This document shows positions 32,818 through 42,269 of a stretch of 64,000 nt of DNA, in pieces (the stretch's first letter is position 1; each line of letters starts with the position of its first letter). The notes under the pieces were generated by a model. That model was not told where the DNA came from, did no database searches, and was given only the letters and a program-made list of their open reading frames with translations. A program made the translations under genes and the position numbers. Source of the DNA: Deltaproteobacteria bacterium UBA2221 (GTDB taxonomy: Bacteria; Desulfobacterota; Syntrophorhabdia; Syntrophorhabdales; WCHB1-27); NCBI GenBank assembly GCA_002328485.1, contig DCUF01000082.1:1-64000 (forward strand). The letters run 5' to 3'.

Positions 32818-33520
32818 CGCTACCGGGAACGGAGCAGGATTTGATGCCCTACCACGAGATTCTGTGGTTATCCTGGGTGCAGGTGGCCACGCGGCAGTTC
32901 TTATCGATATTATTAGGGAATCTAACATTTTACAGATTGCGGGAATACTTGACCGTCCTCAATCTGCCCGCATCGGAGAAGCACATTGTAATGTGCCCAT
33001 TATGGGCGGTGACGAACTGCTCTGTGTTCTTGAAGAGAGGGGGGTCAAGTCTTTTGTCGTGGGCGTTGGCTCCAAGGGAGACAATCGGCTACGGGAAGAA
33101 CTCTATCATCTTGCGGTCAACGCGGGCCTATCGCCGTTTATGGTGATTCACCCATCATCAATGATTGCCTCGACGGCTCATCTCGGTCCTGGAGCCCAGA
33201 TCCTGGCAGGATCCATTGTAAATTCATACGCGACTGTCGGGGCTAACGCTATCATTAATACTGGGGCAGTGGTGGAGCATCATTGTGTTGTTGGAGAACA
33301 TAGTCATGTTGCACCGGGAGCCGTGATAGGGGGCGAAGTCAGCATAGGGTATCGAGCTCACATCGGATTGGGGGCCAAGATCCGGGAAGGCCTTCGAATC
33401 GGCAACCATTCATTGGTCGGCGTTGGCGCTGTGGTAATTGATGATGTGGCTGATAATACCGTAGTGGTTGGAAATCCTGCCAAACATTTGAGGATGAATC
33501 TTATTGATATAGACACATAA
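32804..33520 (+). CDS. Sugar O/N-acetyltransferase, PglD/NeuD/LegH-like
   Basis: A 238-residue acetyltransferase of the PglD/NeuD family. An N-terminal Rossmann-like part (VVILGAGGHAAVLIDII) binds the nucleotide sugar. A left-handed beta helix (about 110-215) follows, with HPSSMIASTAHLGPGAQIL, the catalytic-type histidine pair in VVEHHCVVGEHSHVAPGAV, and VVVGNPAKHL. It probably acetylates the 4-amino group made by the LegC-like aminotransferase, giving a 2,4-diacetamido-trideoxyhexose. The ATG at 32804 overlaps the previous gene by 14 nt. Confidence 0.85.
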   Translation: MRISSATGNGAGFDALPRDSVVILGAGGHAAVLIDIIRESNILQIAGILDRPQSARIGEAHCNVPIMGGDELLCVLEERGVKSFVVGVGSKGDNRLREELYHLAVNAGLSPFMVIHPSSMIASTAHLGPGAQILAGSIVNSYATVGANAIINTGAVVEHHCVVGEHSHVAPGAVIGGEVSIGYRAHIGLGAKIREGLRIGNHSLVGVGAVVIDDVADNTVVVGNPAKHLRMNLIDIDT

Positions 33521-33633
33521 CCAACTGCCGGAAGAAAACAACTATGGCATTGGGTAAGAGAAGGCTTGGATCAGCGATTGCATCCAACTTTTCATGGTGG
33601 AGATAAATATGGGAATCCTTTGGGGACCATAGT

Positions 33634-34611
33634 ATGTCTGGCAAAAAGGTTCTGATAACTGGGGCTGGAGGTTTCATCGGGAGTCACCTGGCTGAGCGTC
33701 TCGTGATTGAGGGTGCTACGGTTAGGGCCTTTGTTCACTACAACGCCTCTGGCAAGAACGGCTGGCTGGACGAATCCGATTACCGGGGTGAGATGGAGAT
33801 AGTCGCAGGCGACGTATGTGACCGTGATACCATTCGCTCAGCAGCGAAGGGTGTGGAAGTGATATTTCACCTCGCAGCGCTCATAGCCATACCGTATTCT
33901 TATCAGGCGCCTTTTTCCTACATGAGAACCAATATCGAAGGCACCCTCAACGTCTTGCAGAGCGCGATCGACCGAGGGGTCAAGAAGGTGATTCACACTT
34001 CTACGAGCGAGGTCTACGGCACGGCACGGCACGTTCCCATAGATGAAAGTCACCCCCTGCAGGCTCAGTCACCTTATTCGGCAAGTAAGATCGGAGCCGA
34101 CAAAGCGGCCGAAGCTTTTTACCATTCCTTCGGGCTGCCCATCGTTACCATCAGACCATTCAATACCTTTGGCCCCCGACAGTCCGGACGGGCGGTGGTG
34201 CCAACCATCATCGCTCAATGCCTGTCAGGAGAGGCAATACGGTTGGGGAGTGTACACCCCAGGCGCGACCTCAACTATGTTTCAAACACCGTGGACGGAT
34301 ATATTCTGGCATCGGAGTCCGATCAAGCTGTGGGGAAAACGATGAATCTCGGTTCTGGACGCGAAATCAGCATAGGGGATCTCGTGAAGGTCATAGCCGG
34401 TTTGACCAAGAGAGACGTGCATATTGAAGAAGATCACAGGCGAGTGCGCCCAGAGAAGAGCGAGGTCGATAGACTGTTGGCGGATAGTAGTCAGGCAGAC
34501 AAGATTCTTGGCTGGAAACCCAGAGTAGGCCTGGAGGAGGGTCTGTCGATCACGATTGAGTGGATGCGTCAAAACCTGACGAGATACCACTCGGACAAAT
34601 ACGCTATTTGA
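33634..34611 (+). CDS. legB: NAD-dependent sugar 4,6-dehydratase, LegB-like
   Basis: A 325-residue extended SDR. NAD motif GAGGFIGSHLAERL (about 10-23), catalytic STSEVYGTA with Ser/Thr, YSASKIGADKAAEAF with the Tyr-Lys pair, and RPFNTFGPRQSGRAVVPTI, a stretch typical of the LegB/SpsI-type UDP-GlcNAc 4,6-dehydratases. The product would be a 4-keto-6-deoxy sugar for the LegC aminotransferase whose gene starts 9 bases later. Preceded by a 113-nt gap. Confidence 0.87.
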   Translation: MSGKKVLITGAGGFIGSHLAERLVIEGATVRAFVHYNASGKNGWLDESDYRGEMEIVAGDVCDRDTIRSAAKGVEVIFHLAALIAIPYSYQAPFSYMRTNIEGTLNVLQSAIDRGVKKVIHTSTSEVYGTARHVPIDESHPLQAQSPYSASKIGADKAAEAFYHSFGLPIVTIRPFNTFGPRQSGRAVVPTIIAQCLSGEAIRLGSVHPRRDLNYVSNTVDGYILASESDQAVGKTMNLGSGREISIGDLVKVIAGLTKRDVHIEEDHRRVRPEKSEVDRLLADSSQADKILGWKPRVGLEEGLSITIEWMRQNLTRYHSDKYAI

Positions 34612-34619
34612 GGAGTATT

Positions 34620-35801
34620 GTGGGCGGGTGCAAAGAAGAGATTCCCCTGAGTGTGCCCTGTTTGAAAGGCAATGAGTGGAATTATGTCAAAGAATGCCTA
34701 GACACCAACTGGGTATCTTACGTAGGACCATTTGTGAAGCGATTCGAAAAGGAACTCGCAGTAGTGACGGACGCGCGACATGCCGTCGCCATGTCGAGCG
34801 GAACCGCCGCGTTGCATGTTGCCCTCATATTGGCAGGGGTGAAACCCGACGAAGAAGTAGTGATGCCTGCACTCACCTTTGTAGCCCCGGCAAATGCCGT
34901 TCGGTATTGTGGCGCATGGCCTGTTTTGATCGATATCCAGGGCTGTGACTGGCAAATGGACATAGACCAGCTGTCCCATTTCCTTTCTGATAGCTGCGTC
35001 CGAAGGCGCGGCCTACTTTTCAACAAGATTACCGGCAGGCGTGTGGCAGCTCTGTTGCCCGTGCATTTGCTTGGCGCAATGTGCGATGTGGACGCAGTGG
35101 CAGAACTGGCAACCATGTATGAGCTTCCGCTCATCGAAGATGCTGCGGAATGTTTGGGCGCTACATACAAGAATAGGCCAATTGGTGCCTCTACGCCAGC
35201 CTACAATGGTCCGCTTCGTATCGTTGTTACCAGCTTCAATGGTAACAAGGTTATGACTACAGGTGGTGGAGGAGCTCTCCTTGCCAACGAAAATAGCGTG
35301 GCTGACAGGGCCATGCACTTGAGCACGACGGCGAAAGTGGATGATTTTGAATTTCTTCATGATGAAGTGGGCTACAACTATCGATTGACCAACATTGCTG
35401 CTGCACTAGGAGTTGCCCAACTTGAGCAACTGAATGACCATGTGGAATTCAAAAGGATGGTGGCTCACAGGTATGAAGGGATCTTCCTTGGCCATTCTCA
35501 TATCACAGCCCATCCTGAGGCGCGGCAGTGCAGGAGCACTTTCTGGCTATACACGGTGCTTCTCGACATTCAATCCAAGCCGATAGTAGAGTACCTCAAT
35601 AGCAAGGGCATTATGGCTCGCCGTGTCTGGCTGCCCATTACAGACGTGCCGCCCTTCAAAGACAAAGTATTCAGCACCGGGTGCCAAATGGCCAATCACC
35701 TTCATGAGTACGCTTTAAACATCCCCTGTAGCGTAGGGATCACGCCAGGCCAGATTGAGACCGTAGCGGAACAACTCACGTTTGCCATTTCTCGCCACTA
35801 A
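34620..35801 (+). CDS. legC: PLP aminotransferase, LegC-like (DegT family)
   Basis: A 393-residue aminotransferase. IPLSVPCLKGNEWNYVKECLDTNWVS-type opening, SSGTAALHVALILAG for phosphate binding, EDAAECLGATYK for the ring Asp, and VTSFNGNKVMTTGGGG with the PLP lysine (about 208) place it in the LegC group, which aminates C4 of the LegB product. The start is read as the GTG at 34620, because gagga lies 5-6 bases upstream and the family starts just after it; an earlier in-frame start at 34560 would overlap legB. Its stop overlaps the flippase ATG (TAATG). Confidence 0.88.
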   Translation: MGGCKEEIPLSVPCLKGNEWNYVKECLDTNWVSYVGPFVKRFEKELAVVTDARHAVAMSSGTAALHVALILAGVKPDEEVVMPALTFVAPANAVRYCGAWPVLIDIQGCDWQMDIDQLSHFLSDSCVRRRGLLFNKITGRRVAALLPVHLLGAMCDVDAVAELATMYELPLIEDAAECLGATYKNRPIGASTPAYNGPLRIVVTSFNGNKVMTTGGGGALLANENSVADRAMHLSTTAKVDDFEFLHDEVGYNYRLTNIAAALGVAQLEQLNDHVEFKRMVAHRYEGIFLGHSHITAHPEARQCRSTFWLYTVLLDIQSKPIVEYLNSKGIMARRVWLPITDVPPFKDKVFSTGCQMANHLHEYALNIPCSVGITPGQIETVAEQLTFAISRH

Positions 35802-37336
35802 TGACGATGGGTGCTCAAATTCAGCCCTCAGAAGAAGCAGGAACCGGCCTGCGAGACAGCATCATCAGCGGTATTGTTTGGAAATCCGTGAACCAGATGC
35901 TTCTTCTCGCCGTTCAACTAGGTGTCATGGTTGTTTTGGCGCGGCTGCTTACGCCTCGAGACTATGGACTGGTAGGAATGGTTACGGCCATTACGGGATT
36001 TGCTGCTATCTTTGTGGATCTCGGTCTCACAACAGCGATTATCCAAAAGCAAGACACGACACAGGTGGAGATGTCGACAGCATTTTGGACAAACAACGGG
36101 ATGGGCATTCTTGTTTTTGTCGTTGTCTGGTTTTTGGCTTCCCCTATCGCTCGATTTTATGAAGAACCGTCACTGATCTGGATCACACGATGCATCGGAT
36201 GCGTTTTTATCCTTACGCCGCTATCTTCCGTGCATAACGCACTACTAATGAAATCCCTTCGATTTAGAAGCGTGGTGCTTATCAACAGCACAGCGCTCCT
36301 GGTATCATCGGTTGCGGCCATTACCTCAGCCTTCATTGGGCTTGGATACTGGAGCCTGCTGATCCAACCGATAGTCATGGGTTTCGTCAATGCGGTCCTT
36401 CTGTGGTTGATTGTTGGATGGGTACCATCCTTAGCCTTTAGCGGAAGGGTATTGAAAGGTTTCATGGGGTTCAGCGGTTACCTGTCCCTGAACCAGGCAG
36501 TTGGGTACTGGAGCCGAAACATCGATAAGCTCATGATTGGTAGACTCGCAGGAACAATATCATTGGGTCTCTATTCCCGTGCTTACATCTTGATGCTCAT
36601 GCCACTGCAACAGGTTTCTAACGTAGTTGATTCCGTTCTCTTTCCAGCTTATGCCAAGATTCAGAATAACCGGCGGGAAATTGCCCAGATCTACCTCAAG
36701 GCGATGAGGCTAACCGCACTGGTAACCTTTCCAATTTCTTTCGGTTTGTGGGCCATTTCGGAACCAGCCGTACTTGTCGTATTTGGTTCGAAATGGTATG
36801 ACGCGGTACCAATACTGCAGGTGCTTTGCCCTCTCGGTGCAGTACAATCCATCCTATCACTAAATGGGTCTATCTATCTGTCGCAAGGAAATACGAGACG
36901 AGCGTTGGTTGTAACTTCTTGTGTGACCCTTGGAACATCGATCGCTTTCTATCTTGGATACTGGGCGGCGGGGATGACAGGTATGGTCTGGGCATACTTT
37001 ATCTTTTGTTTAATGGCTGCCCCATTTATCTATCTTTCAGCCGCGTCGCTCATCCAGTTGACGCTGCTTGATCTGTTACGAAACCTTCGGGGATTAGCTG
37101 AAGCCACGGTCTCAATGCTACTTGTTGTCTTATGTCTGCGATTTCTTGTTGATTCTTCGGGCTGCCTCATGCAATTGAGTGTGCTAGTCACTGGTGGTTT
37201 TGTTGCCTACCTCATTGCTCTCCATCTCCTGAGGGTTAAAGCATACCGGGAAGCCGTTAGGTTGGTACGTTTGAAGCTGCTTGGCGCACTTCGTGAGCCT
37301 CAGACCCGAGAGGGCGGGACATTAGGAAGCGTGTAG
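35801..37336 (+). CDS. wzx: Lipopolysaccharide/O-unit flippase (Wzx, WzxC/TuaB type)
   Basis: A 511-residue membrane protein of the polysaccharide transport (MOP) superfamily with 12-14 predicted helices. The N-terminal ISGIVWKSVNQMLLLAVQL and RLLTPRDYGLVGMV, the GLTTAIIQKQD loop and YWSRNIDKLMIGRLAG are typical of the WzxC/TuaB branch. It flips undecaprenyl-linked repeat units to the periplasm. Translationally coupled to the aminotransferase gene (1-nt overlap). Transport by this route would need a Wzy polymerase, which I do not see in the window. Confidence 0.9.
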   Translation: MTMGAQIQPSEEAGTGLRDSIISGIVWKSVNQMLLLAVQLGVMVVLARLLTPRDYGLVGMVTAITGFAAIFVDLGLTTAIIQKQDTTQVEMSTAFWTNNGMGILVFVVVWFLASPIARFYEEPSLIWITRCIGCVFILTPLSSVHNALLMKSLRFRSVVLINSTALLVSSVAAITSAFIGLGYWSLLIQPIVMGFVNAVLLWLIVGWVPSLAFSGRVLKGFMGFSGYLSLNQAVGYWSRNIDKLMIGRLAGTISLGLYSRAYILMLMPLQQVSNVVDSVLFPAYAKIQNNRREIAQIYLKAMRLTALVTFPISFGLWAISEPAVLVVFGSKWYDAVPILQVLCPLGAVQSILSLNGSIYLSQGNTRRALVVTSCVTLGTSIAFYLGYWAAGMTGMVWAYFIFCLMAAPFIYLSAASLIQLTLLDLLRNLRGLAEATVSMLLVVLCLRFLVDSSGCLMQLSVLVTGGFVAYLIALHLLRVKAYREAVRLVRLKLLGALREPQTREGGTLGSV

Positions 37337-37612
37337 CGGAGCCAAGAGAGTCATTCCTGGACGGCTCAGATCGGCTTAGGCCTTCACAAACGGACGACCC
37401 AATAGACACCTGCCCGGCGGGCCATGTTTTTGTGGAACATGAACCGGCCCACAGATGTCGATCGGTGCGGTAGAACTCAATCGCTTTGATTACGCCTATG
37501 CCGATATGTTTTGGAGCAGGACCACACATGATATCCCAGGGCTCTGCTCTGAAAGGAAGACCACTTTAGCACTCGCAAAACTGTACTGCAATCCGGGCGA
37601 TAGGTAATAAGA

Positions 37613-39589
37613 ATGTGTGGAATTTTGGGACTCTTTAGCTCAGGGGTAATCCAGAGCCATGGTCATGCGCTTCAGGCCGCAAACGATCTCGTGAGCTACC
37701 GGGGACCAGATGGAGCGGGGTTTGCCCTGCTGTCTTCGCAGCCCTCGCAGCAGCCCTGGGGCACCTTTAGTACGTACATGCCTACCGACAGCGGACCGCG
37801 ACACGTAGACCTGGTCCTCGCGCATCGGCGACTGGCCATAATCGATCTTTCTCCAACGGCAAGCCAACCCATGAGCAGCACGGATGGCAGTCTGTGGATT
37901 ACCTATAACGGTGAGATCTACAACTACATCGAGCTTCGGACTGAGCTTGAAAAACTCGGCCATCAATTTGCCAGTCATTCCGACACAGAGGTGATTCTCC
38001 ACGCCTACCAGGAATGGGGCGAGGCATGTGTGAATCGGTTCAACGGTATGTGGGCCTTTGCCATTGCCGACATGCCGCAGAGAAGGCTCTTCTGCTCCCG
38101 CGATCGTTTCGGGGTTAAGCCTTTTCACTATTTCTTCGACGGGAAACACTTCCTCTTCGGCTCCGAGATAAAGCAGCTTTTGTGTTTTTCCTTTGTCCCC
38201 CGCCGGATAAACAAGGCAGCCATCTACGAGTACCTGGCGCATTTTTCGGTAGAGCATTCTGACCAGACATTCTTCTCAGGTATCGCCAATCTCCTTCCAG
38301 GGCATAATTTAACATTCGACTTCAGTAATCTGTCCGTCAAAACAGAAAGATTCTACGCCCCCCGCTTTTCTGTCAATCAAGATATCACTGCGGCTCAAGC
38401 CTCTGAGCAGTTCCTGAGCCTTCTTGAGGACAGCGTAAGACTTCGACTGCGTAGTGATGTAGAAGTCGGTAGCTGTTTGTCCGGCGGTCTTGACAGCTCC
38501 TCAATTGTTTGCCTCATGCGTCTTCTGCTGTCCGACCAGAATCACGGAAAGGTGCAGCACGCCTTCAGTTCCCATTTTGAGGACAAGGAAGCCAATGAAC
38601 TGGAGTACACCAAGGAGGCTGTTGAAAAAAGCGGAGTCACCGCCCACTACATCTATCCGACGCCTGAAGGTTTTTTGCGTGATCTTGATCGGATAATATG
38701 GCACCAGGAGGAGCCTTTTGGCTCGACAAGCATTTTTGCTCAATGGTCCGTGTTCAAGTCCGTTCATGCCCATGGCATTAAAGTGATGCTCGATGGCCAA
38801 GGAGCAGACGAGATTCTGGCTGGCTACCCGTCAACGGGATACCACCTCTTCAGCGAGTTTCTTGCAAAAGGACAGCTGCTGCAATACCTTATGGAGGGTC
38901 GGGATCAAAGGCGTGTCGTGGGACGACCTCTCATCAACCTTGCATTTCAGCCGATGGCTTTGTTGACAGGTCCGCCCTGGCGGGATCTTGCGGCACGGGC
39001 GCAAAGGATGCTGCCCGGAAGTCTTCCTCCAAACACCATGTGGCTTGACCCTGGATTTATCAGACAGTACAAGGACAGCAGCGCCTACAAGGCAAATCGA
39101 CATAGGCTTGCCTTTCAGCCTTCGGAGGTTCTCAATAACGAGCTGTACCGGCTTACCTTCCACAGTCACCTTCAGGCTCTGCTTAAGTACGAGGACCGAA
39201 ACTCGATGGCTTTTTCCGTTGAGGGAAGGCTTCCATTCCTTGATTACCGGGTTGTGGAATTTGCTTTCAGTCTACCGTCATCCTTTAAGATCCGCGGAGG
39301 ATATACGAAGCGAGTGTTGCGGGAGAGCATGAGAGGAATACTGCCCGAGAAAGTGCGACAAAGGGTAAGCAAGCTCGGTTTTGCTACCCCCGAGCGCGCC
39401 TGGCAACGTACTGTCCTCCGTCCAAAAATAGAAGACGCCTTGTGCGACCCGCGATTATCCGCCTTCATTGTTCCTGACCGCGCCCGCGATTATCTAAGAA
39501 TTATAGACAAGTCCGGTCAAACGGACTTCATGCCCTGGCTTTGGACGAACCTATCTCTGTGGATGAAGGTGCACGATCTGGAGCCGTAA
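37613..39589 (+). CDS. asnB: Asparagine synthetase-like glutamine amidotransferase
   Basis: A 658-residue protein: N-terminal class II glutamine amidotransferase with nucleophile Cys2 (MCGILGLFSS), YRGPDGAG and TYNGEIYNY, then an ATP-pyrophosphatase synthetase domain with P-loop CLSGGLDSSS near residue 287-296. Either makes asparagine or, as often in polysaccharide loci, amidates a uronic acid residue on the glycan. Since the locus makes diacetamido-uronic acids, amidation is a reasonable guess. RBS weak; a 276-nt gap precedes it. Confidence 0.9.
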   Translation: MCGILGLFSSGVIQSHGHALQAANDLVSYRGPDGAGFALLSSQPSQQPWGTFSTYMPTDSGPRHVDLVLAHRRLAIIDLSPTASQPMSSTDGSLWITYNGEIYNYIELRTELEKLGHQFASHSDTEVILHAYQEWGEACVNRFNGMWAFAIADMPQRRLFCSRDRFGVKPFHYFFDGKHFLFGSEIKQLLCFSFVPRRINKAAIYEYLAHFSVEHSDQTFFSGIANLLPGHNLTFDFSNLSVKTERFYAPRFSVNQDITAAQASEQFLSLLEDSVRLRLRSDVEVGSCLSGGLDSSSIVCLMRLLLSDQNHGKVQHAFSSHFEDKEANELEYTKEAVEKSGVTAHYIYPTPEGFLRDLDRIIWHQEEPFGSTSIFAQWSVFKSVHAHGIKVMLDGQGADEILAGYPSTGYHLFSEFLAKGQLLQYLMEGRDQRRVVGRPLINLAFQPMALLTGPPWRDLAARAQRMLPGSLPPNTMWLDPGFIRQYKDSSAYKANRHRLAFQPSEVLNNELYRLTFHSHLQALLKYEDRNSMAFSVEGRLPFLDYRVVEFAFSLPSSFKIRGGYTKRVLRESMRGILPEKVRQRVSKLGFATPERAWQRTVLRPKIEDALCDPRLSAFIVPDRARDYLRIIDKSGQTDFMPWLWTNLSLWMKVHDLEP

Positions 39590-39684
39590 AAGTCTCACAG
39601 ACCGTGGAAAACCCGGTTGAGGCTCGACAAGAAAAGCAATAAGGACAAGGAAATGTTAGCTTTAAGCAGACGAGGGTACATAGA

Positions 39685-40833
39685 ATGAAGATCGCCAACA
39701 TCATCGGGGCTCGTCCCCAGTTCGTCAAATATTTTCCCGTCGCCAAGGCCGTTGAATTGCACAACACCTCCTCTGGCGCAAGGAGGATTACGGATGTCCT
39801 CATCCATACAGGCCAGCACTATGACTACGAGATGTCGAAAGTGTTTTTCGACGAATTGGGAATCCGTACCCCGAATTATCATCTTGAAGTGGGGTCGGGA
39901 ACCCATGGCGAACAGACAGGCGAAGCAATGAAGAGGGTCGAGAAAGTCCTGCTCGACGAGGCGCCTGATCTGGTAGTCGTTTACGGGGATACCAATTCTA
40001 CCCTCGCAGGGGCGTTGGCCGCCGTCAAGCTTCATATTCCTGTGGCTCATATCGAAGCAGGGCTTCGTAGCTTTAACAGAAAGATGCCTGAGGAGATCAA
40101 CCGCGTCTTGACCGATCACGTCTCTTCTCTTCTCTTCTGTCCAAACCCAAGGGCAACGGAAAATCTGAGAATGGAGGGCATTTGTGCAGATCTCAACAAT
40201 GGGATCCTGATGAATTCCGAAACCCTTCAAAACCTCGACTTTCTGCCCGAGCGGAGTGTTCTTAACGTGGGTGACGTAATGTATGATGTGCTCCTTCTTG
40301 CCGCCGAGGTTACTGAGGACAAATCAGCCGTTGCCAACAGGCTTGAACTTTCTCATAAAGACTACCTGCTTCTGACACTCCATAGGGCTGAAAACACGGA
40401 TGATCCCACAAGGTTTTCAGAAATCGTGCGCTTTGTGAACGATATTTCTTCAGGGAAAACGGTGGTCTTCCCAATGCACCCAAGAACAAGAAAGGTTTAT
40501 GCAGCCTCTTCGGACAAATTTCACTCGGCAGTGCAAATCATTAGCCCTGTCGGATACTTCGATTCTCTTGCTCTCATGAAACACAGTGGTCTTGTGATGA
40601 CAGATTCAGGCGGAATGCAGAAGGAAGCCTTCTGGCTGAAGGTTCCTTGCATCACCTTAAGAAACGAGACGGAATGGGTGGAAACCGTAGAAAGCGGATG
40701 GAATGTGCTCTATAGTGAGTACAAGGGTCGACATTCTCCAACTGATTCTATCAATACGGTTTACGGAGACGGACTTGCGGCCCAAAGAATCGTGGGTGCC
40801 ATTGAGCGTTACCTGTGGGGTAAGACCTCTTAA
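39685..40833 (+). CDS. wbpI: UDP-sugar 2-epimerase, WbpI-like (WecB family)
   Basis: A 382-residue non-hydrolysing epimerase. NIIGARPQFVKYFPVAKAVE, VHTGQHYDYEMS-like segment, VYGDTNSTLAGALAA, HIEAGLRSFNRKMPEEINR and the C-terminal TDSGGMQKEAFWL match the family. Details such as SGTHGEQTGEAMKR fit WbpI, which converts the glucuronic to the mannuronic diacetamido sugar, better than WecB. This completes the wbpB-D-E-I set, although the gene lies 9 kb from the other three. Confidence 0.88.
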   Translation: MKIANIIGARPQFVKYFPVAKAVELHNTSSGARRITDVLIHTGQHYDYEMSKVFFDELGIRTPNYHLEVGSGTHGEQTGEAMKRVEKVLLDEAPDLVVVYGDTNSTLAGALAAVKLHIPVAHIEAGLRSFNRKMPEEINRVLTDHVSSLLFCPNPRATENLRMEGICADLNNGILMNSETLQNLDFLPERSVLNVGDVMYDVLLLAAEVTEDKSAVANRLELSHKDYLLLTLHRAENTDDPTRFSEIVRFVNDISSGKTVVFPMHPRTRKVYAASSDKFHSAVQIISPVGYFDSLALMKHSGLVMTDSGGMQKEAFWLKVPCITLRNETEWVETVESGWNVLYSEYKGRHSPTDSINTVYGDGLAAQRIVGAIERYLWGKTS

Positions 40834-40873
40834 AAATGAACATGTGCTCAGAGCGAACCGAGAGGAGCGGAAT

Positions 40874-42178
40874 TTGGTCGAAAGGAACAGAAAGGACGCC
40901 ACAAGAGACGTGAGAAGAAGAATCTGCATTCTCTCCTTTTCCCACATAGCCCGTGATGCAAGAGTACTGAGGCAAGTAAAGTACCTCGCTCCGTATTATG
41001 ACCTGACGGTAATCGGTTTCGGACCACCTCACAAAGACTGGCAGAATGCCCCGAACGTGAAGTGGATAGATCTGAATCAACCAGGCGGTGGTTCGTTTTC
41101 TGTGCATTCAGCTTCAAGCCCGGCCATTTCTTTGGGGCGTTTCCACGGAGCCAGAATGGCAAAAAAGGTCTTTCCGAAGGTGAAGAATTTTGTGCGTACA
41201 AATGCAGCAAGAGCGATAAAGGTCGCAGCAATACTTGCACCCGAACTCTACTACCAGGTCTGGATACGACAGTGGGGGCACGCCGGAGCTCTCGAATCCA
41301 TTCTTTCGGAGCCGTGTGACATCTATCACGCTAACGACTGGGATGCGTTACCCGCTGCAGCGGAAGCTGCTCGGCAGAGTAGAGGCAAATTAGTCGTGGA
41401 CCTGCATGAGTATGGGCCACTCGAGTGGGAGGAGAAGCGTGATTGGTGGCTTACCCGTCGGATGGTCATGCACTTTCTGCGGGAATATGGGCTCGGGGCC
41501 CAAGCTTGGATCACCGTTGCGCCTTTGATCGCAGACAGATACCGAAACGAATTTCACATGAATCCTCTCGTCATCAGGAATGTTTCCGAAAGAATCGATC
41601 TTCCGTCCAGAAGGGTAAATCCCGAAAAGATTACATTGGTCCATCATGGCGGAGCATCCGGCGTCAGGAGGCCGGAAGACATGATACGGGCTGTGGGGTT
41701 GTCAGATTCGCGATACAGTCTGAATTTGATATTTCTTCAGAACGATTATGTAAAGAAACTCAAAGAATTGGCCGATGCGGCAGCCCCGGGGCGAGTACAG
41801 TTTCACGAACCGGTGCCTCCGGAAGATATCGTGAGACGGATCTCTCAGTTCGACGTAGGTCTCCATTTTATACCGCCCACGAGTTATAATAATCTGGTCT
41901 CCCTGCCGAACAAGTTTTTCGACTTCATCAACGCCGGTCTGGCGGTCTGCATCGGCCCCTCGCCTTCCATGGAAGAGATCGTCAAGCAATATGGCCTTGG
42001 ATGCATATCCCCTTCCTTTGAACCCAATCAGATTGCAGCACTGCTTAATCGGACGAGTGCCCATCAGTGGGATGCGATGCGGGAAGGTTCGCGAAAGGCT
42101 TCTGAGGAACTAAATGCACAACGGGAGATGGAGAAACTCGTGACACTGTACGAAGGACTGTTTCAGAGAGATAACTAA
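40874..42178 (+). CDS. Glycosyltransferase family 4-like
   Basis: A 434-residue GT-B glycosyltransferase. ICILSFSHIARDARVLRQV near the start, DIYHANDWDALPAA, VDLHEYGPLEW and the C-terminal FDVGLHFIPPTSYNNLVSLP followed by KFFDFINAGLAV mark a GT4-like enzyme of the type often found in exopolysaccharide loci. No ATG fits. The TTG at 40874 is preferred because gaggag lies 6-10 bases upstream; a GTG at 40844 is an alternative. Donor and linkage unknown. Confidence 0.8.
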   Translation: MVERNRKDATRDVRRRICILSFSHIARDARVLRQVKYLAPYYDLTVIGFGPPHKDWQNAPNVKWIDLNQPGGGSFSVHSASSPAISLGRFHGARMAKKVFPKVKNFVRTNAARAIKVAAILAPELYYQVWIRQWGHAGALESILSEPCDIYHANDWDALPAAAEAARQSRGKLVVDLHEYGPLEWEEKRDWWLTRRMVMHFLREYGLGAQAWITVAPLIADRYRNEFHMNPLVIRNVSERIDLPSRRVNPEKITLVHHGGASGVRRPEDMIRAVGLSDSRYSLNLIFLQNDYVKKLKELADAAAPGRVQFHEPVPPEDIVRRISQFDVGLHFIPPTSYNNLVSLPNKFFDFINAGLAVCIGPSPSMEEIVKQYGLGCISPSFEPNQIAALLNRTSAHQWDAMREGSRKASEELNAQREMEKLVTLYEGLFQRDN

Positions 42179-42269
42179 AAAACTTCGTTCCCTATGATTG
42201 TTGCAGTAGCCGACTGATCACTGATCCTCGATTTGCAATGATGGCAATATAAAGGGCTGACAACTCACC

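Noticed and set aside
37337..37612. Possible remnant of a gene between wzx and asnB
   Set aside because: Short protein-like stretches appear in one frame, but none matches a family and stops interrupt them; left as unassigned spacer.
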